Source of the DNA: an uncultured Bacteroidales bacterium
Lineage (GTDB): Bacteria; Bacteroidota; Bacteroidia; Bacteroidales; F082
Assembly (NCBI GenBank): GCA_905233685.1
Contig: CAJOEZ010000023.1
Coordinates: 40,984-104,983 of the forward strand
Reading direction: 5' to 3'
DNA length: 64,000 nucleotides
The position numbers were made by a program, and so were the translations under genes. Shown piece after piece: positions 18,930 to 27,151 of the stretch (the first letter of the stretch is position 1; each line of letters starts with the position of its first letter). The notes beneath the pieces are model-generated. The model searched no databases. It saw nothing but the letters and a program-made list of their open reading frames with translations, and had not been told where the DNA came from.

Positions 18930-19100
18930 TTGTGGTGTCCTTTACGGACTCAATAGGGAATCGGGTGTAAATCCCGGACAGTTCCCGCTGCTGTGATGGC
19001 CAATCGCTTGCCACTGTGCCACTGAAAACAATGTCTTTCGGGAAGGCGGCAATGCGAGGCCTCAGTCAGAAGACCTGCCTCAAGTCGCGTAACGATGCTT
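18930..19100 (+). promoter_or_regulatory. Cobalamin (B12) riboswitch
   Basis: The leader has the conserved order of a cobalamin riboswitch: a first helix region with AATAGGGAA, then GGTGTAAATCCCGGACAG and CCCGCTGCTGTGATGG, then GCCACTG (about 19010-19016), GGGAAGGCGGC, and the B12 box AGTCAGAAGACCTGCC (19064-19079). It ends about 25 nt before the CoA-transferase ATG, so AdoCbl binding probably blocks expression through the start region. No separate terminator hairpin with a T run is seen. Confidence 0.9.
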
Positions 19101-19123
19101 CCGGGAATTGAAGTTATTAGTAT

Positions 19124-20440
19124 ATGAGAAAACAGTATCAAGCAGTTACGGCCGCTGAGGCCGTCAAAGTCATTAAGTCGGGCGACCATGTCCACATCAG
19201 TTCGGTGTCGAATGTGCCGCAATGTTTAGTCAAGGCCTTATGCGACAGAGGACGCGCGGGCGAGTTGAAGAATGTCTATATCCATCACCTGCATACCGAA
19301 GGCGCCGCACCGTACGTCAATCCTGAGTTTGAGGGCATTTTCCAGCACAATGCCTTCTTTGTGGGTGCCAATGTGCGCGAAAGTGTGCAAAAGGGTTTGG
19401 CCGACTACATCCCCGTGTTCCTCGGCGAGACCTCGAAACTCTATCGCGAACGTTACATCAAATGCAACGTGGCCATGATTCAAGTGTGCCCGCCCGATAA
19501 ATTCGGGTATGTGTCGCTTGGCTCATCGGTCGACGCAACCTTGGCCGCCATGGAGAGTGCCGAGTTCGTCATCGCTGTGGTCAACAAACACGTGCCGCGC
19601 ACTTTCGGCGACGCGCTGGTCCACATCAGCAAAATCAATGTTTTCGTTGAGGACGACACTCCCCTACTCACCGTCGACATGCCCGAGCCCAACGAAGTCG
19701 AGAAGACCATCGGGCGTTATTGTGCCGAGCTCATCGAAGACGGTGCCTGCCTTCAGATGGGTATCGGCAGCATCCCCAATGCCATCCTCTCGTGCCTCCA
19801 CAACCACAAGGACATCGGCATCCATACTGAGATGTTCTCCGATGGCATCTTACCCTTGGTGAAGAAAGGCATCATCACGGGCAACAACAAAAAGCTTAAC
19901 AAGGGCAAAATCGTCTCTACCTTCGTGATGGGCTCGCAGAAGATTTATGACTTCATCGACGGCAACCACGAAGTGCTACTGATGGACGTGGAATACACCA
20001 ACGACCCCTTTGTCATCGCGCAGCAGCCCAAGATGACTTCCATCAACTCGGCCATTCAAATCGACCTTTCGGGACAGGTGTGCGCCGACTCTTTAGGCGA
20101 GCGCATCTATTCCGGCGTGGGCGGACAAATCGACTATGTCTATGGCTCGTCGCGCGCCAAAGGCGGCAAGGCCATCATTGCCATGCCTTCCACCACACGC
20201 AAAGGCATCAACAAAATTGTGCCCGCCTTGGACTTGGGCTCGGGTGCTGTCACGACGCGCAACCACATCCACTGGTTCATCACGGAATACGGCGCTGTGA
20301 ATCTTTACGGTCGCTCGCTTCAGGAAAGGGCGAAACTCATCATTTCGGTAGCCCATCCGCAGTTCCAAGAGATGCTTGACGAGGCTGCCTTCAAGCGCTT
20401 CGGTCCGCATTTCCATTATTTGTGGAATAGTATTGTGTGA
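19124..20440 (+). CDS. Acetyl-CoA hydrolase/CoA-transferase family protein
   Basis: 438 aa, full length for the family that includes 4-hydroxybutyrate, butyryl- and succinyl-CoA:acetate CoA-transferases. Visible family blocks are QMGIGSIPNAILSCL, HTEMFSDGILPLV, a GxGGQxD-type VGGQIDYVYG and the C-terminal TEYGAVNLYGRSLQERAKLIISVAHP. The catalytic Glu is probably the E of HTEMFSDG. It moves CoA between an acyl-CoA and a short carboxylic acid. The B12 riboswitch in its leader implies expression when cobalamin is scarce, which links it to the B12-dependent succinate-propionate route. The exact acyl substrate is not decidable here. Confidence 0.88.
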   Translation: MRKQYQAVTAAEAVKVIKSGDHVHISSVSNVPQCLVKALCDRGRAGELKNVYIHHLHTEGAAPYVNPEFEGIFQHNAFFVGANVRESVQKGLADYIPVFLGETSKLYRERYIKCNVAMIQVCPPDKFGYVSLGSSVDATLAAMESAEFVIAVVNKHVPRTFGDALVHISKINVFVEDDTPLLTVDMPEPNEVEKTIGRYCAELIEDGACLQMGIGSIPNAILSCLHNHKDIGIHTEMFSDGILPLVKKGIITGNNKKLNKGKIVSTFVMGSQKIYDFIDGNHEVLLMDVEYTNDPFVIAQQPKMTSINSAIQIDLSGQVCADSLGERIYSGVGGQIDYVYGSSRAKGGKAIIAMPSTTRKGINKIVPALDLGSGAVTTRNHIHWFITEYGAVNLYGRSLQERAKLIISVAHPQFQEMLDEAAFKRFGPHFHYLWNSIV

Positions 20441-20548
20441 TTGGCTTCTAGCTTCTGGCCTCTGGCTGTTGGCAGCTTTTACGCGTGATTTCTGCTTTCT
20501 TTCCCGTCAAAGCTGCCAACAGCCAGTAGCCAATAGCCAGTAGCAGAA
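20441..20548. repeat. Inverted, self-similar TTGGC/CTGGC-type repeat
   Basis: A long imperfect dyad. TGGCTGTTGGCAGCTTT (20463-20479) faces AAAGCTGCCAACAGCCA (20509-20525). The outer arms carry iterations of ggcttctagcttctggcc on one side and agccagtagccaatagccag on the other. It fills the gap between the CoA-transferase and MarC genes and could act as a terminator hairpin. Similar iterated sequence is a common intergenic filler in Bacteroidetes. Confidence 0.6.
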
Positions 20549-20560
20549 ATAAAAATACCA

Positions 20561-21157
20561 ATGTTCAAAAACATCAACTTCGTAGAAATCTTCGGCGCGT
20601 TCATCGTCATGGCCGCCATCATCGACATTTTCGGCTCGATTCCCATCTTCATGAGCATGAAGGAGCAAAACAAGACCATCAAGGCGGGAGAGGCCTGCCT
20701 GACGGCTTTGGGGCTGTTTTTGGCCTTCTTCTTCGCCGGCGATGCGCTCTTGAAGCTCTTCGGCATCGATGCGGCCTCGTTTGCCGTGGCGGGTTCGTTT
20801 GTGCTGTTCATCCTCGCCGTGGAGATGATCCTCGGTCGCGAAATCATCAAGAACGAGGGTGGCAAGGGCGGCGCGAGCATCGTGCCCATCGCCTTCCCGC
20901 TGATTGCCGGTCCAGGCGCGCTGACAGCCTTGCTCTCGCTCCGCGCCGACTACGCCGTCATCAACATCATGATTGCGCTGCTGCTCAACATTTTGTTGGA
21001 CTACATCGTCATCAGCCAATTGGACCGCATCCAGAAACTCTTGGGCGAAAACCTAATCTTCATTCTTCGTAAATTCTTCGGAGTCATATTGTTAGCTATC
21101 GCCGTAAACATGTTTGTGAACAATATTTCGGTGATTATCGCCTCCGTTCATAAATAA
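20561..21157 (+). CDS. MarC-family integral membrane protein
   Basis: 198 aa with six hydrophobic segments, the normal size for MarC/YhgN-type proteins. The family blocks FGSIPIFMSM (about 24-33) and PIAFPLIAGPGALTALLSL (about 109-127) are clear. It is in the inner membrane; the transport function of the family is unproven despite the old drug-resistance label. The next gene begins 40 nt on in the same direction, so the two may be co-transcribed. Confidence 0.9.
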   Translation: MFKNINFVEIFGAFIVMAAIIDIFGSIPIFMSMKEQNKTIKAGEACLTALGLFLAFFFAGDALLKLFGIDAASFAVAGSFVLFILAVEMILGREIIKNEGGKGGASIVPIAFPLIAGPGALTALLSLRADYAVINIMIALLLNILLDYIVISQLDRIQKLLGENLIFILRKFFGVILLAIAVNMFVNNISVIIASVHK

Positions 21158-21196
21158 ACCCTATTTTTGTGTTTTCAATGACAAACAAGTAAGCTT

Positions 21197-22384
21197 ATGC
21201 TAAATCTCTTCACCGGTTCGGGCGTCGGGCCCACCATTTTGTATTTGGCCGTCTCCATTTTTGTCGGCCTGCTATTGGGCAGAATCAAGATTGCGAACAT
21301 CTCTCTGGGCATCACTTGGGTGCTTTTTGTGGGCATAGCCCTGAGTGCCTTTGGCATCAGTCTTAACCATGATATGCTACACATTATCAAGGAGTTCGGT
21401 CTGATTCTTTTTGTGGTGGCCGTCGGTTTGCAGGTCGGGCCAGGGTTCTTCCGCTCGTTCAAGAAGGGCGGCTTGGCCATGAACCTGATGGCTTTGGCCA
21501 ATGTCGCGCTCGGCGTGGTGATTACCGTCATTATCGCCAAAGTCGCGAACCAAGACTTGGCCGACATGGCGGGCGTTTACACGGGTGCCATCACCAACAC
21601 ACCCGGACTTTCGGCGGCGCAGCAGACCGTCAGCGACATGGGCATTGAAGGTGCCTCCGACCGCTTAGCAGCAGGTTATGCCGTGACCTATCCCTTAGCC
21701 GTGGTGGGCATGATCATGACCTGCATCCTGTTGCGTCCGCTCTGCCGCATCAACTTGAAAAACGAGCCTTCAATCGAAACCACCCTCGAAGCCCAGCCTC
21801 AGAAACAAGCCACGCCCACATCGCAGCGCCACAAGGTGAACCTCATTCCCATCTTCGTCTTCATCGCTTTAGGCATCATTGTCGGCTCCATCCCGATTCC
21901 CGTGGGGATGCAGGCACCCATCAAGCTCGGCTTGGCGGGCGGTCCTTTGGTGGTGGCCATCATCGGCAGTTGGCTCGGCGTGAAAAAGGGCTGGTTCACG
22001 ACGGATTTCACTGATAGCCACGGCGTTTGGATGCTCCGCGAGGTGGGTATTGCGCTTTTCCTCGCAGGTGTGGGATTGGGTGCCGGCGGACAATTCGTCA
22101 ACACCGTGCAAGAGCATTATATGTGGGTGGTTTACGGCATCATCATCACCATGATTCCGCCCATCTTGGTCGGGCTGTTCGGGCGTTTGGTGCTGAAAAT
22201 GAACTACTACACGTTGATGGGCTTCATTGGCGGCTCCCACACCGACCCGCCTACTTTGGCTTTCGCCAACACCGTGGCTCCAGAGGGCTGCAAACTGCCC
22301 AACATGGGTTACGCGACGGTCTATCCACTCACCATGTTTTTGAGGATTTTCACGGCGCAACTATTGGTGCTGCTCGCGGTATAA
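21197..22384 (+). CDS. AspT/YidE-type transporter, short form without RCK_C domains
   Basis: 395 aa with about ten membrane segments in two homologous halves (about 5-165 and 220-395). Each half has the AspT/YidE signature: FGLILFVVAVGLQVGPGFF in the first, VGIALFLAGVGLGAGGQF in the second, and the paired TNTPGLSAAQQ and SHTDPPTLAFAN loops. Full-length relatives are about 550 aa, with two TrkA_C domains between the halves. Here only a 60-residue polar linker (about 185-215) remains. It is probably an anion or amino-acid antiporter; the substrate is unknown. Confidence 0.85.
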   Translation: MLNLFTGSGVGPTILYLAVSIFVGLLLGRIKIANISLGITWVLFVGIALSAFGISLNHDMLHIIKEFGLILFVVAVGLQVGPGFFRSFKKGGLAMNLMALANVALGVVITVIIAKVANQDLADMAGVYTGAITNTPGLSAAQQTVSDMGIEGASDRLAAGYAVTYPLAVVGMIMTCILLRPLCRINLKNEPSIETTLEAQPQKQATPTSQRHKVNLIPIFVFIALGIIVGSIPIPVGMQAPIKLGLAGGPLVVAIIGSWLGVKKGWFTTDFTDSHGVWMLREVGIALFLAGVGLGAGGQFVNTVQEHYMWVVYGIIITMIPPILVGLFGRLVLKMNYYTLMGFIGGSHTDPPTLAFANTVAPEGCKLPNMGYATVYPLTMFLRIFTAQLLVLLAV

Positions 22385-22416
22385 AGCAGCTTATCCTCGT
22401 TCCGCAGGTTTTTTTG

Positions 22417-22463
22417 TACTTTTGCAGGCAAACAAGCCCCGATGGATTCATTGTTTGGGGGCT
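22417..22463 (+). other. Orphan promoter-like box followed by hairpin
   Basis: TACTTTTG (22417-22424) matches the -7 consensus on the plus strand but has no plus-strand gene after it. 10 nt later comes a hairpin AGCCCC (22435-22440) / GGGGGCT (22457-22463). It could be a tiny transcript or a leftover of a lost gene's start. Confidence 0.25.
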
Positions 22464-22498
22464 ATTCGGGCGGCGGATGACATGTAGATGCTTTTCAG

Positions 22499-23377
22499 TT
22501 AGTCCTCCTGTTCGTAATAGTAGGAATAGTCAATGCCTTTCATGAAGATTTCGCGGTCGTCTATCTTGTCGGTCAAGGCCCCTTTGAGCAAGGCTTTAAT
22601 GCTACTGGCGTCGGTCGTGCTTTTGTGCATGGCATCCAAATACGTCTTCTTGTCAATCTTGCTCCAATCGACACACCTCTTCAACCTCTTCTTGAAAATC
22701 AAGTCAAGCCAGATGCGCGTCGATCGGCCATTGCCTTCCATGAAAGGATGCGCCATGTTCATCTCCACATACTTGTCGACAATTTCGTCGAAGGTCGTTT
22801 CGGGCATCTGCTCGATAACCTCAAGGTTTTGCATCAGGTATTCTGCCCTGCAAAAGATGGTGCCGCCCTTTGAGATGGTCTTGGTGCGAATCTTCCCTGC
22901 AAAGTCGTAAAGTCCGCCGAAGAGATAGGCGTGAATTTGTTGAAGAGCCTTTACCTTACCCACTTCCTTGTCGGCCACAAGATTGCTTTCCCAAAGCGTG
23001 TAAGCTTTCTTCCGGCTTTTACCATCAATGGAATTGTCGCTGTATCTGAACCAGTCAAGAAATGCTGTAGCCTGATTGTTCGGTATGAATTTGGCAAGTT
23101 CTTCAACACTTGCCTGACTAATGACATCGGTATTGTACTTCTTTCCATCAGAAGCAGTAAGTTTCAGTTGGGTAGTGGCACTAACCAACTCAACATTTTC
23201 TTTCCGTAGCTTGGCTTTGAGATATTTCCAATAGTTGCGATTCTTTTGGTGGTCGTCTTGCTCGTTGATGGCGCCAACAATATCAAGCACCGAGAACCAC
23301 CATTGGTTTTGCTCCTCATCCCACACGGCACGAACCGTAAAGTCTTTATAGAAACGGACAGATATTTTCTTGCTCAT
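22499..23377 (-). CDS. BRO-N/DinD-like domain fused to Fic adenylyltransferase
   Basis: 292 aa. Residues 1-110 resemble the BRO-N/DinD antirepressor-type domain (WWFSVLDIVGAINEQDDHQKN..YWKYLKAKL, then QLKLTASDGKKYNTDV). Residues 130-290 are a Fic domain with catalytic HPFMEGNGRSTR. The C-terminal GIDYSYYYEQED has an S-x3-E pattern like the inhibitory helix of class III Fic proteins, so the enzyme may be self-inhibited. Fic proteins attach AMP to target proteins. A TATCTTTG box lies about 85 nt upstream. It stands alone with no visible antitoxin. Confidence 0.82.
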   Translation of the reverse strand: MSKKISVRFYKDFTVRAVWDEEQNQWWFSVLDIVGAINEQDDHQKNRNYWKYLKAKLRKENVELVSATTQLKLTASDGKKYNTDVISQASVEELAKFIPNNQATAFLDWFRYSDNSIDGKSRKKAYTLWESNLVADKEVGKVKALQQIHAYLFGGLYDFAGKIRTKTISKGGTIFCRAEYLMQNLEVIEQMPETTFDEIVDKYVEMNMAHPFMEGNGRSTRIWLDLIFKKRLKRCVDWSKIDKKTYLDAMHKSTTDASSIKALLKGALTDKIDDREIFMKGIDYSYYYEQED

Positions 23378-23461
23378 AACGCCTCCTTGTTGATTTCTAT
23401 TCCTAACAACCGCTGTTTCTCAGCCAGTGTGTCGTCACACTGGACTATTTTATGTATTGTG

Positions 23462-23469
23462 CAAAGATA
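23462..23469 (-). promoter_or_regulatory. -7 box of the BRO-N/Fic gene
   Basis: TATCTTTG on the minus strand, an exact consensus match. It gives a leader of about 80 nt. Confidence 0.6.
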
Positions 23470-23516
23470 CAAAATTATCCGACACACTAATATAATAAAA
23501 TGCTGAAAAACAGCAG

Positions 23517-24220
23517 TCATGTCATGCCAGCCTCATATGAATCCCCATCCTTCCAATCTATCGGATTACGGACAATGTATTCCGAAATGCGTTGGTATTC
23601 CGCCTCATTGCGAATGATATGGTCATGATAATTCGATTGCCACAAGGGATTGTTCCTGTTAAATTTTGCCATTGCCAGATGGTTCGCATCAATCCAATCG
23701 TCAATCCGTTTGACCGTTGCCGATTTGAAACCTGCCACAAACGACGAAATGGATTGGGGTTGGCGTTGGAATTGCGTGGGTGTCGGTTGGGGATGTTGGG
23801 GTGGTGTAGAGACGCACGGCCGTGCGTCTCTACATGGCCGTGCGTCCATACATGGTCGTGCGTCCATACATGGTCGTGCGACAAATCCCCGTGCGACAAA
23901 TCCCCATGCAAACCATCCCCATTCGCCCCAACATCCGTGCATTTCGTTTTATCCAATATGACAATGGCATGCAAATGATCGGGCATCAAAACGAATTCGC
24001 CCAAAAACAATTCGACGCGTAATTCGAACGATTTGAAAAATTCGTCATAAACGATTTGTCCCCAATCGTTCAACACCATTTCGCCGTTCACGATTTCCCC
24101 AAACAACCTCTTACGGTCAGCGGTGACGATGGTAATGTAATAATGCCCGTTGCTGGCATAATCCCATCCCCGCAAACGATTCGACGGTATCCTGTATTTG
24201 TCTTTGAATTTTTCTGGCAT
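23517..24220 (-). pseudogene. REP-associated tyrosine transposase (RAYT, IS200-like), frameshifted in a palindrome array
   Basis: The N-terminal frame (from ATG 24220) has the RAYT start LRGWDYASNGHYYITIVTADRKRLFGE and the HUH motif PDHLHAIVIL. The true C-terminal part, SFVAGFKSATVKRIDDWID...LWQSNYHDHIIRNEAEYQRISEYIVRNPIDW, lies in a different frame (ending at 23517). Both frames run through the repeat array at 23806-23899, where one reads as a His/Thr-rich HVWTHD/GDLSH repeat. So an insertion or expansion of palindromic repeats has very likely broken the frame. RAYTs are thought to mobilise REP palindromes. Confidence 0.8.
23806..23899. repeat. REP-like palindrome plus tandem 18-bp and 15-bp repeats inside RAYT
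   Basis: 23806-23833 is a perfect 28-nt palindrome beginning GTAGAGACGCACGG. Directly after it are 18-bp units of the form ATGG(C/T)CGTGCGTCCATAC (23834-23851, 23852-23869, a third diverging after 23870), then two 15-bp units CCCCGTGCGACAAAT-like. All share the GTGCG core of the palindrome arm. In one frame these encode HVWTHD and GDLSH repeats. Confidence 0.85.
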
Positions 24221-24222
24221 AT

Positions 24223-25002
24223 TCAAATCATTTCAGGATTAAGTCTAAATGCATTCTCATCCACATGCATTTGGTAAAGGTTGATTTGTGAATTCAGTTT
24301 CTTGCGGACATATTGAATCATTTTTTCCTTCTCGGTTGAATCTGTATTGACGACAAAATAGATGGACTCAAAATAATCGCCTTTCAGCGGCATATAATGG
24401 TGTATCTCTCGCCAATCCCAAGTTTCCTTTGGATGATTGGCTTGTTCTGGGGTTAAAGCGGCATACATGGTAGATGGCCTTGGCATGACCAACCTGACCT
24501 CTTGTTCATATGCCCACTCCTTTGCTTTTGTTTTCCACTAATAACTGAACAAGTCCTCTGTGGGATGATATGCGCTTGGACGCTCAATTATATCTTGGTA
24601 TTACACATCTAAAACTAATGGCTTAAGATATATTTCACCAAACATTGGAGGAACCGATTCCATCACTTTGTCCATGTCAAGACCGATACAAACGCCTTTG
24701 TGATTATAGCAATAATGGCTCCACATGAGCAACAAGTCGTTGACTTTCGACAAACTGCAAAGCCATGTGTTGTTGCGCAGATTGAGCGCTTTGTTTTCAC
24801 CCACCTCTTGTTCCCATTCTTTATGTATTATATCCTTTGCTTTAAAATCCGGCACATTCGAGTAGTCTATCAATTTCGAGTGACAATCGAAAGGGTCATT
24901 CAGTTGGGACGCATTGGTGAATTGGAGATTCTGGTTTGCAATCATGCGCCTTGCGCCAGTTATGTCTAAATATTTATAGAGAATAAGGGACATACGACCC
25001 AT
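24223..25002 (-). pseudogene. DUF2971 protein with two in-frame stop codons
   Basis: One frame of 259 codons fits the DUF2971 family. It begins LYKYLDITGARRMI...FTNASQLNDPFDCHSK, has LCSLSKVNDLLLMWSHYCYNHKGVCIGLD in the middle, and ends with the family's KTKAKEWAYEQEVR block and a C-terminal domain. It is interrupted by TAA at 24601-24603 and TAG at 24538-24540, with no frameshift in between (YQDIIERPSAYHPTEDLFSY lies between the stops). Two independent nonsense changes are the simplest reading. Its ATG overlaps the stop of the preceding 95-aa gene (TAATG). Confidence 0.7.
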
Positions 25003-25289
25003 TAGTAATGATAACTCTCGGATGGAACATTAAAAACCAGGTCAAAGCTGACTCGGCTATATTCTTCCACCCCCTTTTGATTTTTGCCTTCCGCTCCTAG
25101 CTTTACAATAGAAGCAACTTGTATTTTGCCTCCAATATCATCATATGTTTCTTCTGTTGTTGCCACTGCAAGATCAAAATGCACAGGTATATTAGGCAGC
25201 ACACATTGTCCTTTAGTGATATCTTCGACACTGACAACTGCAGAGGAGATTTGTTTCAAAGTTTCTCTTACAAAGTCTTCTACGTTCAT
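25002..25289 (-). CDS. Small hypothetical protein, 95 aa (trypco2-like)
   Basis: Pattern: an N-terminal amphipathic helix (MNVEDFVRETLKQISSAV), then beta strands with FDLAVATTEETYDDIGGKIQVASIV and a closing SRVSFDLVFNVPS. This resembles the small trypsin-co-occurring (trypco) domain found near effector genes; the match is by eye only. It lies directly upstream of the DUF2971 gene with a 1-nt overlap and after the methyltransferase gene, in the same direction. Function unknown. Confidence 0.5.
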   Translation of the reverse strand: MNVEDFVRETLKQISSAVVSVEDITKGQCVLPNIPVHFDLAVATTEETYDDIGGKIQVASIVKLGAEGKNQKGVEEYSRVSFDLVFNVPSESYHY

Positions 25290-25426
25290 AATTGTATCTT
25301 TTTATTGTTATTGTTTTATTCATATTCTATCGTTACTTGGTCATTCATCAGCAGCGGGAATGCCACTTAAAAATTCGCCTATATCGGATACATATGCGTT
25401 ATGTTATAAAAAATCAAGCAGTTCCT

Positions 25427-27151
25427 CTATCTTGGCTTAAACAATCTACCCAGCAACGTATCTTTATACCAATACCTATTAAGCTTTATCATTTCATAGT
25501 CAGGTAAACTCTCCAAATATTCCAACTCGAATACTAAACGAGAATCCTCATCTTTTGACCCTGGTTGTATCTCTGTCTTTTTGCCAATGCGGGCAACGCG
25601 TATTAAATACAGGTCGCGCACGCCTTTCTCTTTTATATAAGGCATAAAGTAATAGAGCTTGTTAATGGAAACAGTTGACGGGAATGACCTTGCCTTACCT
25701 GTATAATACACCTTAGTAGGCTCTTCCTTCAAGAAGTATTCTTCATTATCCTTCTTCACCAAACCAATCAATAGATGTTTAGTGGGGTCTAATGCATATT
25801 GCTTCTTCGGGCAATTTACCACCAATGGCTCCTGCTCATCTGCAAACAGTCCAAGGTCAAGCATCGGTTTGGCATCGCGGTTTGTAAAAATGGGGCGAGT
25901 AGACACCGGGGCTTCATCATAGATAAACTGATATAGGCTTTTGCCTATCTGTTCAATGATGCCACACACCAAAGCATTACCCATCAAGAAAGCGCGGCGA
26001 CCATCTGTCACCTCTGGATGCAACGTGTGATTATCGGGGAACATATTCATGCGCTCTAACTCGATAGGTAGTAACCTGCGATAGCGGCCAGACTTTGTCT
26101 TAACTACATGCTTGAAACGAGAAGGAGCCGTGCCGCCCTCGCCAGTAATTATCGTGCGTGACGGTTGGTCAAGATTATCGGGGAAAGCCATTCCACCCTC
26201 TGAGAACACGTATTCGTAACCCTCTTTCGAGACACGGTTGATTTTCTTAGCACCCTTTTCGTATTGCCATTTAGGCAATTCCTCATCAGTGATAAAAAAG
26301 TCTTCTGGTACAAGGTTTTCATCCACAAGATTGCCACCCAATGTTTGTCGTGGCCCATCGTAAACGGGTTCCGCATCTACCGAATATACATGACGATTCA
26401 TCATCATTCCGGCATTACCAAAAGGACTATCTTTCCCATCTTTGTTGAAACAAGCAGAAACCTTCTGGATGGGACCAACAATATCGAATTCGGAAATGGT
26501 TCCTGCTTTAGGCCTAAACTCAAATGCTTTTGCCATTACACCATCAAACTCTACCCAATCTTCCATCCTCTCTATTTTCCGTGCCACTACTGAATCCATC
26601 TGGTATCCAACAATGTAAGTTCTGCGCCTACGCTGAGGCATACCATAATCTGCCGCATTGATGATGCGCCATTCAACGACATAACCAAGATTCGCAAGTG
26701 AGGCCAGAATAATTGCAAAGTCACGTCCACGTTGGGTTGCGGGAGAATTCAACAGACGATCCACATTCTCGAAGAATATGTATCTGGGGCGCTTCTCGCC
26801 TTTCTCTTGAAGAATGCGGTAGATTTGCCACCAAAGCACTCCTTTCTTTCCCTCGATACCTCCAGAGCGACTTAATGTTGCGGCTACTGAATAATCCTGA
26901 CAAGGGAAACCACCCACTATCAAATCATGATTAGGTATTTCCTCCGTCTTTACCAAATTAATGTCTTTATTAGAGTGTCCCTTTGTACCGAATCTTGCCA
27001 TATATACCAATGATGCATCCTGATGCTTCGTTGACGGTTCCCATTGGTTGTTCCAAATAGTTTCATAGGCATCTGATGCGCCTTCAAGACCAATGCGGAA
27101 ACCTCCCACACCAGCAAATAATTCTACTACTTTTATTTTATGTTTAGGCAT
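25427..27151 (-). CDS. DNA (cytosine-5-)-methyltransferase of a Sau3AI-type system
   Basis: 574 aa. Motif I VELFAGVGGFRIGLEGA (9-25), motif IV GGFPCQDYSVA with catalytic C84, motif VI FFENVDRLL near residue 128, motif VIII GMPQRRRRTYIVGYQ, and the late GNALVCGIIEQIG motif X are all present. The C-terminal 150 residues are extra and probably part of target recognition or a linked domain. It overlaps the restriction gene by 8 nt. It is expected to methylate C in GATC, inferred from the partner enzyme's family. Base composition is clearly AT-richer than flanking core genes. Confidence 0.9.
   Translation of the reverse strand: MPKHKIKVVELFAGVGGFRIGLEGASDAYETIWNNQWEPSTKHQDASLVYMARFGTKGHSNKDINLVKTEEIPNHDLIVGGFPCQDYSVAATLSRSGGIEGKKGVLWWQIYRILQEKGEKRPRYIFFENVDRLLNSPATQRGRDFAIILASLANLGYVVEWRIINAADYGMPQRRRRTYIVGYQMDSVVARKIERMEDWVEFDGVMAKAFEFRPKAGTISEFDIVGPIQKVSACFNKDGKDSPFGNAGMMMNRHVYSVDAEPVYDGPRQTLGGNLVDENLVPEDFFITDEELPKWQYEKGAKKINRVSKEGYEYVFSEGGMAFPDNLDQPSRTIITGEGGTAPSRFKHVVKTKSGRYRRLLPIELERMNMFPDNHTLHPEVTDGRRAFLMGNALVCGIIEQIGKSLYQFIYDEAPVSTRPIFTNRDAKPMLDLGLFADEQEPLVVNCPKKQYALDPTKHLLIGLVKKDNEEYFLKEEPTKVYYTGKARSFPSTVSINKLYYFMPYIKEKGVRDLYLIRVARIGKKTEIQPGSKDEDSRLVFELEYLESLPDYEMIKLNRYWYKDTLLGRLFKPR

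Noticed and set aside
20479..21019. Minus-strand ORFs opposite MarC with WLLATG-type repeats
   Set aside because: They are antisense shadows of the MarC gene and of the GGC-rich repeat; the plus-strand MarC frame is a clear family match.
24223..25002. Recoding of TAG/TAA (as in some phages) to explain the DUF2971 stops
   Set aside because: Neighbouring genes use TAA, TAG and TGA as normal stops, and both TAA and TAG occur in the same frame. Nonsense mutation is simpler.
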